Below, one piece after another: positions 11,406 through 23,880 of a stretch of DNA of 64,000 nucleotides. Every line of letters starts with the position of its first letter. Within the stretch, counting starts at the first letter, position 1. Source of the stretch: Nyssa sinensis (taxonomy: Eukaryota; Streptophyta; Magnoliopsida; Cornales; Nyssaceae); the NCBI GenBank assembly GCA_008638375.1, contig CM018031.1, positions 64,078,688 through 64,142,687 on the forward strand. The letters run 5' to 3'. Under the pieces are notes generated by a model that was given only the letters and a program-made list of their open reading frames with translations, did no database searches and had not been told where the DNA came from. The position numbers were made by a program, and so were the translations under genes.

Positions 11406-12777
11406 ATGTAGTAGCAGATTTAGACTGTAAATTTAAAAATCAAAAAATGATTCAAAAAATAAAATTTTAGACTACTTTATTGCGCGCATTTGGTACGCTG
11501 ATGAAGAAGATTCCTGTAAGTAATCAAATCATCTCTCCATCTCAGGGAGGTCTTCCACTTTGGTTGGTGTCACAGGGATCCAAAATTTGACACTAAATTT
11601 TTTTGCTTGTGCGATGTCAATTCTATTACTTTGACCAACTAATTACACAATTCAAAGAGGTTGCAGCCCACGAAGAGGCTTTCAACATAGAGTTTTGCAC
11701 AATTCAATTAATTTACAGAAACTAAGGCACATACACATATAGAACACATAGCCATTTACAAGAAAAGACCCCCCACTTTTTTATTCACTATACTCAAATA
11801 TGAATACAAAGGACAACCGGCTAAGGGCTACAATCAGACTTCTCACTCAAATTCGTCTTCCACCTCCTTTCTTCTGCAACCCTAGGATGCATGCACATAT
11901 ATAGACAACCATGCATCCAACTATCTAGGAGTTGACACCCCCAACTGCCAAAGGGTTTGCTGGCACCAACCAGCCATTTCAGTTAACAACCCTAACTGAT
12001 ACGTTTGCTAGACCAACCAGCGATTGCCACGCAAGGCAATGTAGTTGACAACCCCAACTGCTAGGTTATATACATGGTGTCAGCACACACAACACGCCAC
12101 ATAGGCTTTCAGACAACTGTTGCTCATGTCTTCAGCCTTTGAGTGCCACCAAGGCACAAGGTAACTGTCGTCTTGCTGTCAACCACAGAAGAGTGACACA
12201 CGCTCAATTAGTTGTTCTTATCTGCTCAAAGACATTCTTGTCTTGTGCAAACTGCCAACTGTCTTGCAACTGCCCTGTCCTTCCTACAACCCCACTTGTG
12301 TGTCTGCCACGAGCTAAGTCCACACACTGTTGTACCAAGGTCTGCACCGACCAACAAGTCATAGTGCCAAGCCACGCTCCACACATGTCTTGGTCTTCCT
12401 TGGCATGCTAGGCTGAACCCTAAGTCGTGCACCACCTTACTGTCAAACTGTAAAGTGTCTACCAACTTGGCCAACTTCGGAATGTCATTCCAACCCGGAA
12501 TGTTATTCCAGCTCTTGAATGTCATTCCAAAGGCATAACATGCCTCTCCATGTCTAAGCCATCAAGACATGGCATGCCTTCCTATGCCCATGCAACAGTG
12601 TCAAGTAGAAAATGGTCTAACAATTGGCTAGTTGATCTTCACCTCTCTGAATTGACATTTTTGGAAAGGCAGATCTTAATATTTTTTTTAAAACAAATCA
12701 ATTAAAATTAGGTTACAAAGTGAAATTTTAAAAAATTAGAGGACCATTGCCCCCTAAGCTAGTTATGGCTCCGCCAT
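11406..12777. mobile_element. Decayed non-autonomous element with degenerate inverted ends (copy A), split by a solo LTR
   Basis: In all three copies a ~310-bp stretch runs from AGTAGTGGATCTAGACTG to TTAGTTATGGCTCCGCCATT. The ends are weakly inverted (GTGGATC against GGCGGAACC). In copy A the solo LTR 11568-12622 interrupts it. The equivalents are ~24113-24423 (B) and ~33087-33395 (C). The family is uncertain, and because all copies share it, it predates the triplication. Confidence 0.35.
11568..12622 (-). mobile_element. Solo LTR (~1.05 kb), only in copy A
   Basis: Ends are TGTCACAGGGATCC and GGTCTAACA, the TG...CA pair of an LTR. The flanks are GTTGG (11563-11567) and ATTGG (12623-12627), a 5-bp target duplication with one mismatch. 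Copies B and C hold the empty site (CCACTTTTGATGGCTAG-type), which makes the insertion call firm. No internal domain, primer site or second LTR is present, so it is a solo LTR left by LTR-LTR recombination. Minus orientation is preferred because that reading gives TGTTAGACC...GGATCCCTGTGACA; this is an inference. Open frames inside (12139-12411 and others) have no protein features. Confidence 0.75.
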
Positions 12778-15470
12778 TGTGTCAATAGATTGGATTTTGA
12801 TCTGAATACAATTTGAATTCAGTCCGCTTATCCAGAAGTGGTATAAAGAATTTGATCTGATAATTCAATCCGAATCTGAATAATTTCTTTAGTTAAATGA
12901 ATCGAATTTGTAAATATGGATTAAACATATCCGATTCTTTAATGATTGAATTCGATTAAATATAATATATATATATTTGAAAAATTATATATTATATTAA
13001 AATATATATATATATATTATATTAATATATATTTTAAATATTTATAATATGTTAAATATTAATTCGATTAGTTTATATATTTTAAAATTTACACATTATA
13101 TAAATATTATAACATAATTTTTCTATATGCATAATATATACAGAAACAAATATTAATTATACATAATATGCATTAATATTATTATCGAATCGAGTTTGAT
13201 CTAATTTAATAGTAATAAATCTAAAATTAGATTAAGAATTTGTAAAATCTAAAAAAATTTAGAATTATTTAGTGTTAAGTCTCTCTAAAAAGTACTATAT
13301 TATTGTGAAGTCTAATTATTTTTCAATTTTATGCTAAAGGAGAATTGATTATGTTTTTTTCACTTCAAATTCATTTTAATGAGGTCTCATTTTTTTTTTT
13401 TAATTTTAATATAATTATAACACCCTTGTATATTTATCATTTTATCCAATCTACACCTAAAATTTATCGCCCCATGCAGCACCCCCATAGCGATCAGACA
13501 TTCCGCCACCAATTGGAGATCCCAAACCAATCGATTCCCTTTTATTGATTAAGAATCATAGACTTTTCATCAACTACCAGTTCATCATCACATATTTGAA
13601 GCCATAACCGCTACCACAGCACCACTTGTGCGACGTCGGCAGAAACTTGCATTCACCCACGATACTACAATGAGACCCAAGCTTCTGACCAATAAGGCTG
13701 CACCCATGAATTGATTGGAACCTAAATAGAGGTTAGTAGTTCATTAAACATCATAACAATTACTGGGGAGTTGTGTATTTAAAAATATATAAAAAAAAAA
13801 TGCTTGCAAAGGGCTATTTTTCAAATCCTCTCTCTCATATTACTGCCTTGTCTTGTCTTGTCAGCCTCTTGCAATATAAGTTCTTATTTTTAATTATACT
13901 TTGTGTGTTAAGGAAGTGTGTTTATTCATAACATGTGTAAAATTTTGTACTTTGATTGTTTTTATGTTTAAATTGATTTTTTTTATTATAATTTTTATTA
14001 TTTCAATAGATTTTTTTGAATATTCAAAATATAATTTAAAAAATTGAATAAAACTGATAACAACTAAGAAATTAATATTGAAATTTTCACTACCTTCTTT
14101 AAAGTGTAAAATTTTACACTTTTACTCTTTTAGATACAGTAAAATTTACACTTTTATTCTTTTAGAGACTAAAATTTTATAGTTTCAGAATTTATTTTTC
14201 TTCAAAATTTCATATTGCATATACAACATGAATCTTTTTTCATAAATCTCAATTTTTAGAATCCAAATATAAAAATTTTATTGAAAATCGATTTATATTT
14301 TTTGAGTTTTTGAATTTTGAATTTTGAATTTTTGAGAAAGCTTTTTTTGATACATGGGCACCACTCACATGCCTTTTTTTATGGTGAGAATTATATAAAG
14401 ATATTTTAGTCACAAAATAGTTGAGAGATTTGATGAGTTAATTTATTTAGACTTAGACTCTATGATAATTTTGGTATATTCTATAAACTTATAGCCGGAT
14501 GACTCAAAAATTTAATCTGATAATTTTTTTAACAAATATTATTTAGATCACTCCTACTTCAATCTGAATCAAATACTTTTACGGCCTTACTTTTAACATC
14601 GAGAAGTGTATGCTCGATTGTAAGCACTCTAAAAGAGTGTGAGGGTTAGCAAGAGCTACAACCATTCCACACACATATAAGTATTCTAGCTAGAACTGAT
14701 TCTATATAATTGGAGGCTTAAAACAAGAAAGTAACCATCCTAAATGATACTTTTTGAAATATTAATATAATTTTTTACTTTGTTTTCTATATATATATAT
14801 ATATATATATTATATTTTTAATTTTTTAATATAAAATTTAATTATTTTTTAACAAGAGATAACTATATATTGAATAGAGTTCTACTAATAAATTATTTAT
14901 ATAATTTACGAATAAAATTTTAATAATAGAATTAAGCGTTTTTTCATAAAATTTTTATGAGACATTTTTATAAAGTTAAATTTTTATTAATTTTATATTT
15001 TAAATTTAATTATACCATAAATACAAAATATTTAAAGTCTTTTATAGAATTAAGTTTTTATTAATCTTAAATTTTTAATTTAATTACATTATAAATATAA
15101 AAATTTAAAATATTTATTTTATATAAAATTTAAAATAATTTTTTTTTGTTAACTTTATACTCCACACCACCTGATGCCATGCAAATATAATCTTTTAGGC
15201 TACGGCGGACCAAGTGAGGTTTTATCGCACGTAATGGTTGACCTCTGGTGAGAATTGAATCTGTGTATCAAAGAGAGCGACCCACTCCCCTATGACCATT
15301 AGGATTCTGGAAATCTAGACTGTGCCTTTTAGAATCATGAATTGTTGTCTTCTTGCAATTATTAACATGATTCATTATCATACATATATATATATATATG
15401 TGTGTGTGAGAGAGAGAGAGAGAGAATGAAGCATGCATCAATATTCATGATTCATATAATTAATCTGTGT
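12623..15470. other. Non-coding b2 sequence, copy A
   Basis: Very AT-rich. It contains TA-rich tracts near 12960-13020 and 14790-14810. A ~640-bp stretch at ~13188-13828 lies between ATCGAATC and TCAAATCC and is missing from B and C, where the two short repeats are joined into one. No gene is supported. Confidence 0.6.
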
Positions 15471-15474
15471 CTTG

Positions 15475-15780
15475 CCTTTGATCATTATTCATTAGACATG
15501 GCCTACTTAACTAGGTTAGGGCCAATGAGCATTACATTAAGGAATCCTATACGTCCATCTCTCCATGATTTGTGACTTTTGATGGCATACTACAATAATC
15601 CGAAGTTTTATTCAAATTAGTTCATTACCTTTGATCATTATTCATTAGACATGGCCTACTTAACTAGGTTAGGGCCAATGAGCATTACATTAAGGAATCC
15701 TATACCTCCATCTCTCCATGATTTGTGACTTTTGATGACATACTACAATAATCCGAAGTTTTATTCAAATTAGTTCATTA
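15475..15780. repeat. 153-bp tandem duplication, only in copy A
   Basis: Units 15475-15627 and 15628-15780 both start CCTTTGATCATTATTCATT and end AAATTAGTTCATTA. They differ at about two positions by eye. Copies B (~26225-26376) and C (~47240-47392) have one unit, so this is a recent duplication inside A. Confidence 0.9.
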
Positions 15781-15796
15781 TTATCATTACCCTGCA

Positions 15797-15840
<44 letters not shown>

Positions 15841-16464
15841 AGATGTTTGCATTATGTACGAAATTAATTTGTAATTTATGTCATGAAAAAATTATAAAAA
15901 TAAATGATAAGTTTGTAAATAAATAATAAAAAATTAGATAAAATGATTCATAAATATAAATAATAATAAATAAATAAATGTCTATCAAAAAGTACGATCA
16001 CTCCATAATCTCTTATTTAATCATAGATTAATAAATAAAAAATATAAAGTATAAATTAAGTATCATGGGACAAAATTAAAAATTAGACACATAAGAGAAA
16101 AAATGAATTAATAAATAACAGTAAACTAATAATTAAAGAGTAAAATTGTTAATTTTACCATGATGAACAACCCTCACTTCTATATAAATAATATATATAT
16201 ATATATATTATAATTGTCACATTACTGCATTACATGTGTTGTTTTTATTTATTTTTAACCCATTAGGAATGAATAAAAATAAGTAACCAAACCAAAAAAT
16301 TATTTATAAGTACATTTTTTCTACTTTTTTGTCTACTTATATAACAAGACATGGTTCTTACCTTCAAATTAAAAAACAAAACATAAATATTTAGTAAGAC
16401 AGTGAAAAAAATGAGTAATTTAATTCTACAAAAGAATGAAGCCGAATAACGTATAATATTTTCA

Positions 16465-19400
16465 AATATCAAAAGATTAAAGAAAGTAATTAACTTTGGT
16501 CAAGGAGTAATACAAATTAACTTATCTCAATCCTAGAAAGTTATTGATTCTTACCTTATTTATTTTAGAGTTAACTAAGTCTGTCATCAAAATAAGTGTT
16601 CCAGCAAATTAGCTAATACAATTTCTAATTATCTTGCCAACTAAAAATGACCAACTATTTTTTATTATATTAATAGTTAATATATATATATATATATATA
16701 AATGCTTTAGAACATTTTTTTAAATTATTATATTTTCAATACATTTTAAGATTCTATTAATTGTAATTATGATTATTTTTAAATTTATTTTATTATTTTT
16801 TTTTCAAAAAAGAATATAACATTAAAAATTACCGTTAAAAATTGATCATTAAAATTTAAGTGTTAAAAAATGATCGTTAAAATTTGATTATTAAAATATT
16901 TTTATTTAAAAAAATAAATTCAAACACGTAATTAACTAAATAAAAAATATTGTTGAAACTAGTTCACAAAAAAAATAATTAGCTTAAAACAAAAATAAAG
17001 GTATCTTAACTAAAATAACTAGCAATGGAGAATCTCTGACTCTCCATGACTGTCCACTTAGTTAATTTTTGAAGCTCTCGTCCTTTTATTTCGACCTAAC
17101 GTTCAAAGCGTCTCCAACAACACAGCTCATGCTTTTGCCTCAGGCTCGGCAAAACAGGGAAATTTGGACGGATAGTAAATAGATTGAGTCGTAAACGAGT
17201 TAAATTTTTATTTAATTTGAATTAATCATGTTAAATATCGGTCAAATTATAAATGGGCCGGGTCAATCTAAACTTGACCCGCTATTCAATTTTTTTAGAA
17301 ATAAAACACTACCTAAGATTACTACATCTTAATCAAGTAATATGACTAATAAAATTTATTATATTTCTCTGTTAAAACTTTTGTGAATAACATTAAAAAA
17401 AATTATTTTTTTATTAGTAGATCTAATTAGGCAAAATTTATGATGATTACTTTCACAGATTCATTTTCTTTTTTAACATAAACGAAATTGTCAAACTAAT
17501 GACAACTTAAATAGTTCATTTGATAAATAATATTATTTAGGGACCTAAACATAACTTGCAAGAGAATATAAATCTATGTCACTATATGTGAACATTCATA
17601 ACTTGATTAAGATTACAAGACTTCATAACTTCACTTATTAGAAATTATCTGATAAAGGTTTGCCACTTCAAGATTTGAAAGAATAATGTAAATGCCAATA
17701 TTAAGTTATTAGCATCTAAAAAAAACCAAATAAAAGTCATCTACTGATATCTCATAATGAAAAAAAGAACTTCCAATCACTATCAATGCATAAATTTCTT
17801 TTGTTTCCACCATAATATTCTTTAGGATGAATAACTTAGACTTTTATTGAAAACAAAAAGGGAAAAAAAATAAAATAAAATTATGTCTACTAGTAGAACA
17901 CTACCATTACTTCTAAAAGACTTCAACAACTTGTTCTACATCGAAACTGAGTAATCTAATCATAAAAAATAAAAAAAATAACCTTTTTGAGATAATATAA
18001 TTTATTTTGGCATTAAATATATGTTAGATCTAACAAAATGAGCGGGATTGGACTTGTTGAAAACGGGTCGGGTCAAAACGGTTTGAATCCATATTTGACC
18101 CATAATTAAATGAGTCAAATACAGGTCGGGCCAGTACGAATCCAACCCATTATTTTTTTTTCACCCTAAGGTTTCGTTTGGTTAGGTAAAAAGTAGTGGA
18201 AAGTGAAAGAAAGAAAAAATATAAAGTTTATTAAGAGCTTGGTTAGCAAGAAAGAGAAAAATTTTCTTAAAAATCGGATTCATATAATTGTTTTTCTTCT
18301 TAAAGATGTCACTTCTGTTTTTTCGTAAAAAATATAAGAAAAATTATGTTTCTCGCTTAAAAATAATTGTATATAATTTGTATTCCTGTCTTATTTTTTT
18401 TTTTTTTACACTTCTCTCTTCCACCATTAGTAATAGAAATTCTTTTATACTATAACTTTTTTTTTTAATTTTTGATGTTATACAATAAATAATTATATAT
18501 ATATGTAGATAATTAATATATGTTATAATTATATAGAGAGCTAGTACAATATATATATATAGTTAATGTATATATGTAATATTGTCACATATATAATGTA
18601 ATTAATTTTTTTATTATTTAAGTAGTGATAGAAAATTTTATTTTTTTTATAATAATTAATATAGGCTAATAGGATGAATTCATATTTTTGTACATGTGTC
18701 TTTTTGACGTGGTTTGTATATGTCAATTATTATTTATAGAGAAAAATGGTATTCAAAACTCCTAGCAAAGACCAATTCAACTTACTTTGGATCACAAAGT
18801 TCTGATTTGTATTTTGTTTATATATATATATATATAGTAATGTTGAATTATATATTCTCTAAATATTAATTTTGTTTTATAATCTATTGTATATGTTTTA
18901 CAATTTTATTATTTTTCAAATGAAAATATATATATATATATATTACATATCTAGTTAATGTATATATGTAATACTGCTATATATATATGTAATTAATTTT
19001 TTTTATGTATTGAAGTAGTGATAGGAAACTTTATTTTTTTCATAATAATTAATATAGACTAATAAGATGAATTCATATTTTAGTACACGTATCTCAATGA
19101 TGTGGTTTGTATATGCCAATTATTATTTATAGAGAAAAATAATATTCAAAACTTCTAGCAAAGACCACTTCAACTTACTTTGGATCACAAAGTGCTGATT
19201 TTTATTTTGTTTATATATGTGGTGATGAATTATATTCTCGAAATATTAATTTTGTTTTAAAATCTATTGTATATGTTTTACTATTTTATTCTTTCCTAAA
19301 TAGATATATATATATATATATATTCTTATATTATTTTGTTATTTTTTATTTTCAACTCGTCAAATACTCATATTCAACCTTATTGACCCGTTAAATTAAC

Positions 19401-19605
19401 GAGTTCCTTATTACCCAATTAGTTTATGACCTGCTAACTAAATGAGTTATCCATATTCGTTAATTAGTGGACGAGTTAGAACAGGTTGATGAGTTTGAAT
19501 AACATTTGCCATCTTTACTCAAAACAGAGTTGATGCATGCATGTTTCACGTGTTTCAGTCTTATCATAATTGTTGGCATTCCAACTTAGATGCCAACGTT
19601 GATAA
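16465..19605. other. 3.1-kb segment present only in copy A
   Basis: B and C pass directly from the ATAATATT around ~27010 and ~48083 to a block corresponding to 19606. A carries extra AT-rich DNA there. It has stretches of the GGGTCGGGTC/TTTGACCC kind (17255-17285, 18060-18150, 19360-19500), common in non-autonomous plant DNA transposons, plus an internal ~391-bp tandem duplication. No gene is visible. Either it was inserted in A or lost from the B/C ancestor; no target duplication settles this. Confidence 0.6.
18562..19320. repeat. ~391-bp tandem duplication
   Basis: Both units start AGTTAATGTATATATGTAAT (18562 and 18953). They share GATGAATTCATATTTT, AGCAAAGACCA, CAACTTACTTTGGATCACAA and AATATTAATTTTGTTTTA. 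Divergence is roughly 10%, so it is older than the 153-bp and 132-bp duplications. Confidence 0.85.
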
Positions 19606-19994
19606 ATTTATAAGAGGCGACACATGTTATCTCTTTTGCAAAAACATCTTTTGCGCTTAATATTAAAAATGACAAATTTTTAAGAACTCGTTAATAGGTT
19701 GGTAGACTAAAACAGATAATATAAGAGTAATGATTCATTTAACATATTATCAGAGCCAAGATTGTGCTTGGACCGAGACAAGATTGTGCTTGGACCGAGA
19801 CGAGAATGTACAATATTCTATATTGAATACATACAATATTTATAATCAATTTATAAAGACAATACCGTACATTTTTACAAGTGGATAAAAATTTATCAGT
19901 GCTCATCACTAAACTGAGAACCTAAGCTCTATAATAAATTATTAGATGAAAGAGAATAATGGAGTACTTTTAAGTACAGACTGAACCGTCACTA

Positions 19995-20255
19995 ACTATA
20001 ATATTCATGGTAAAGTTATTAGCCGTGATTCAATGAGAAAGAAAGTCCAAAAGGCATTTGGGAAGATAAAGGTAGCTGGTAGCTGAGACTCTGTGTCATG
20101 AAGAGAAAGGAAGAGAAATGTTACTCACTATAATATTCATGGTAAAGTTATTAGCCGTGATTCAATGAGAAAGAAAGTCCAAAAGGCATTTGGGAAGATA
20201 AAGGTAGCTGGTAGCTGAGACTCTGTGTCACGAAGAGAAAGGAAGAGATATGTTG
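19995..20255. repeat. 132-bp tandem duplication, only in copy A
   Basis: Units start ACTATAATATTCATGGTAAA at 19995 and 20127 and are almost identical through GACTCTGTGTCA. B (~27350) and C (~48440) have one unit. Confidence 0.9.
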
Positions 20256-21784
20256 TTGGCATTGGTCAGAAAAGGAAAGAGACCTGCCTATGGAAGTGAT
20301 AGATATGGATCATGTAAGATCTTCTTTATCAGCCCTTTCCTCTCCATGTTGATCTCTCACAATCCAACCCCTTTCACATCAACTGCTTCTCTCCTTTTAT
20401 CACAAAACTGAAAATTCAGAGCTGCCAGCCACTTGACTGGCCCCATTCTCTTGACAGAATATCTCCATTTATCCGGTATGGAATCACAGTCTCAACGGTT
20501 AGAGGAGTACGTTATAACAGTATATTATACATGTGTATACATGATTTATTATTTAATTGTTGAAATTATTGAAATCAATTCATTTAATAATTTCTCATCT
20601 TTCTAACATTTCAGTATTATTGGGTCACTCGAGAAGATATTTTTTAGTGATATGATACATTACGTGACAATGTAATCTTTCAATAACCAAGGACTGAAAC
20701 TAGAGAAAAAAATTAGGAGGGGGGGGTTAGAAAACTTTTGAAAAATTTTTTAGTCAGAATTTTAAGTTGGGTCAAAATATTGAACTGAAAATAAGAGAAA
20801 TAGTGGGTAAAAATTGGATTGGGCCAAAAAAAAACTGGGTGTGAGTTAAAATTTTGGGTGATAAATGAGAAAAATAATGAGTAAAAACTGGATTGGATTA
20901 GTTTGAAAAATACTAAAATTTTACATGTATAAAAAATATTTCTTAAAATTTAGAGTGGGTTAGAGCCCGACCTAGCCTACTAGTAATTCCGTTCTTGCCA
21001 ATAATACTATGTCATCTATATTATATTTTAGTAAAAAAAATAGGTCACATTACACATAATAAAAAATTATTAAAATGACACATTGCTACAAAGGGATCCA
21101 TACCTATTAACATAAGTGGAGAAGTATAAAAATTAAATTTTAAAAAATAATTTTACATAAATATGAAAAAATTGATAGCACACCAGTTGTGTCTGTCATT
21201 GATTGCGCAGTGGCCATTTAAGAATCTTTCCAAACACACGCACACAGAGCCTGTTGGAATAAACCTGCTGTCATCCGTACTCTAGAAAATTTTTCATTAC
21301 ACTTAAATCACTGCTGACACTGCACCTGCATCTGAACCCGAGTCCGCCTTGGTTCTCTTAGGTCCAGGCCAACTGGTTCAAGATCCATTATTATAAAAAA
21401 AAAAAAAAAAATTAAGCAATATTGGGAGATTATACTCATATGATAATAAGAGAAAGCTTATAATATTTACTTTAGTGTAAATCCTTTAGCAAAATCCAGT
21501 ATTTATATCATCCAATTTTGAATAATTATGAATAAGCTGCACAAATTGCGTTTCGTATAATGAGAAAAATGATTTGAGTTTACTGTCTATTCTATTTTAT
21601 GTGTTATCGAATGCCATGATATTCACAAGTAGAAGCCTTATCTTTACAAGTATATCTTTATTAACTTATTCACATAAAAAAAAGTTGGTAAATATATTAT
21701 TTAATTTTACGTGTTAATCACTTACGCATGTATATTAGATAATCAACTTTAATTTAAACACTTGTTATTTTAATCTACCAAGCC

Positions 21785-21952
21785 CACTCACAGGGGTAGG
21801 TTAGATGAATTGACAGACGTAGCATTAATCTGAAGGTCGTTAGTTCAAACTCCTCACTTTATACCTAATGGAATATGTGGTATGGATTTCATGAGAATAG
21901 AAGAATTAGTTTGATTACATAGTTGCTGATATATTCTTATTTTGAAAAAAGG
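21785..21952 (+). mobile_element. SINE-like element, copy A
   Basis: A tRNA-like head has a B-box-like AGTTCAAACTCC (~21842-21853) and a decayed A box (TAGGTTAGATG). The tail ends TTATTTTGAAAAAA. It is homologous to 28834-28998 and 49778-49942; the C copy has the best A box. Present in all copies, so inserted before the triplication. Confidence 0.45.
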
Positions 21953-22020
21953 ATTTACGAAACATTTTTCTAAATTATAATTAAAATTCACTGACATATA
22001 AGTCATTTTAGACTCCTAAA

Positions 22021-22480
22021 AAAGATATGCTTGAGAGAGAGATTGCCGCCAATATGGAATGAACACATATAAGAAGAAAGTTATATGTAAAGGTATTCAT
22101 AATGATGTATGGAAAATTTTGGTCGACAAGTTCCATCCATGACATACTTGGGAACATGTGGAGAGCCTAAGGGAGGCCTTCAAACATGGCCCCGCTGACC
22201 TCACCATTCACAAGTTCATGTTCCCCTACCCCACGTTACTATCATTCTCCAATGACAATACCAAGAAGAAGAAAAAAAGGTAAAAAAAACAAAAATGGAT
22301 TGAAGGACAGAAACAAACGTGTGCTACGAGTATTAGTGAAATTGTATGTTAGCAAATTTGGATTTGACAAAATTAGAATTATAATGTGTCTAAGTCGTGA
22401 GTATCTAGTACTCAAGTCTTGTCGTCAAGCATTTAAATATCTAGTACGAATCTTTGAGTATGTTTGTTGGGTGCACACAT
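22021..22480. other. Highly conserved island in b3 (copy A)
   Basis: About 430 bases, from AAAAGATATGCTTGAGAGAG to TCTAGTACTCAAGTC, are close to identical in all three copies (22021, 29068 and 50010). Flanking b3 sequence differs more. Part of one plus frame looks protein-like (EAFKHGPADLTIHKFMFPYP at ~22168-22227) but is broken by stops in every copy. Candidates are a fossil of a coding element, an RNA, or a conversion tract. The 98-codon frame at 22186-22482 is in a different frame from that fragment and is not supported. Confidence 0.4.
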
Positions 22481-22499
22481 AGTTAATACCTACTTGGTT

Positions 22500-23340
22500 G
22501 ATTAACGCATATTTTTAAGTGTTACATTTGCTTCAATTAAATCAAGTGTATTATTATTTGAATAAAATTAAATTTTTTTATCAATCTATATAACATGATC
22601 TAAGTTGTTTGAACGACTTGAGAGGTCGTTCGAACAACCTATAGGGGGTTTTTCAATAACATCTTATTCAAGGTTGTTTGATGGTTTGAATAAAAGTTCA
22701 TTTAAATGACTTACGAGGTCGTTGAAACGATCTTAGGTTAAATTTCAATGCGAGTTCATTCGATCTCGTTAACTAGGAAGTTCAAACAACCTACATGCAG
22801 ACTATATTTTTAATTCAATTTAAACATTCATTTTCTGTATCAAACCCTTACCATTTAAGGGACTTTTGACAAGGAAAACAGGGACAGACCTTTTTGCTAC
22901 ACCTAAAGAGAGAGAGAGAGAGAGAGAGAGAGATGAAAGTTTTGCAAAGAGTTTTTAATGCATTAAATCACATAGTTCATAAATATTTGTCACAGCAAGA
23001 AGCCAACAACAATTTATTCAAGTCAGAGTTGAAGAATACAAGCATAGAAGAGTATAGTTTGTGTGATTAGAGGAATCCGAGGCTGCAAGGAGTTGTGTTT
23101 GTGATTGTGTAAAGTTGTTCAAGAATTCGAAGATGGGAAACTGTGAGGAACACTTGTGGAGGCGAGTTGAAAGGAAGATTCGTACAGGATTAACAAAGTC
23201 TGAGATACGAAGTCAATAGTGGCATCAGAGTTTCTAAATCTTTCTTAGATTCTTGATAGTACGTTTAGTGCTAGACTGGAAAGGTTTTGAGATTTTCTTT
23301 ATAGGGTTTCTTCGTAAAAATTTTTGTGTTCCCCTTTTTG
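22500..23340 (+). mobile_element. LTR-like block in b3 with palindromic motif (copy A)
   Basis: The block has AGGTCGTTCGAACAACCT at ~22620-22637 and a related GAGGTCGTTGAAACGATCTT further on. It continues with a GAGAGA microsatellite (22908-22932), TTTGTGTGATTAGAGGAAT, GTGATTGTGTAAAGTTG, and TTTCTTCGTAAAAATTTTTGTGTTC. That order (palindromic motifs, then G/T-rich leader, then GTAAAAATT..TGTGTTC) resembles LTRs of some plant Copia elements. The homologues at ~29545-30344 and ~50470-51310 are similar. No TG/CA ends or target duplication were found, so the call is tentative. Confidence 0.35.
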
Positions 23341-23880
23341 TGTGGATGTTTTTTTTTTATCGTATAATCTATTATTGCACATATGTGAACCATAAGATTA
23401 CATTAATGTCTATTCTAACTTTTTCATTTCTTATTTTTAATTGCTATGATTGGGAGTGTCTATTTCATGAAATAATCATTCCATTAAAAATCATTCCAAA
23501 TATTCATTTGGCTTAGGTAAGTAATTCATATTCCATTTCATGTTATTTTTATTTATTTCATAGAATGACCATTTCATTCATGCATATCAAGTATGATCTG
23601 AATTCAGGTGATAACATAATTACCTGAATTTAAAATCTAAAAGGATTTCAATTGTTGATTAATAGACTATTCACCCCATCCTTTAGGCCTATTTCTCCCT
23701 ACCTAGATCATACTACGACTTCTCACCATAGGTTTTCAAAAATAGAAAAAAGAAAAAAAAAAAAACCACAAAAAAAGAAGAAGTTACAACATATGATTTC
23801 AAAACAAGACTTCCTAGCTACTACAGGTTCTGAGCTGCTCTTACTTTTAGACTACTCTGTACTTTTAGACTACCCTGTTT
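23340..23880. other. Block b4, copy A
   Basis: AT-rich and non-coding. It has an inverted repeat AATTCAGGT / ACCTGAATT (23601-23609 and 23622-23630) and several ATTCC/GGAAT-type repeats that suggest a fold-back MITE. The last ~370 bases are nearly identical to 51468-51834 in copy C. b4 is absent from copy B. Confidence 0.5.

Larger units (their letters stand above)
8635..23880 (+). repeat. Large segmental repeat, copy A (blocks b1-b2-b3-b4)
   Basis: The first of three direct copies. b1 is 8635-11083, b2 ~11084-16465, then a 3.1-kb segment found only in A (~16465-19605), b3 ~19606-23300 and b4 ~23300-23880. Landmarks shared with the other copies are GTCTATCCATGTCATCACC (8635), AATTCTTGGTGGTAGTTCTG (11084), the GCCAATGAGCATTACATTAA stretch (15510) and GAGAGATTGCCGCC (22034). 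No host gene is recognisable. A differs from B and C by a ~640-bp stretch (~13188-13828), the 3.1-kb segment, a solo LTR and two tandem duplications. Confidence 0.85.

Noticed and set aside
12139..12411. 90-codon frame in the copy A solo LTR
   Set aside because: It lies wholly inside an LTR with defined ends and target duplication; no family match, and frames on the other strand overlap it.
22186..22482. 98-codon Lys-rich frame in b3 as a small gene
   Set aside because: Its length and ends differ in copies B and C because of indels, and its start lies within a different, already broken frame.
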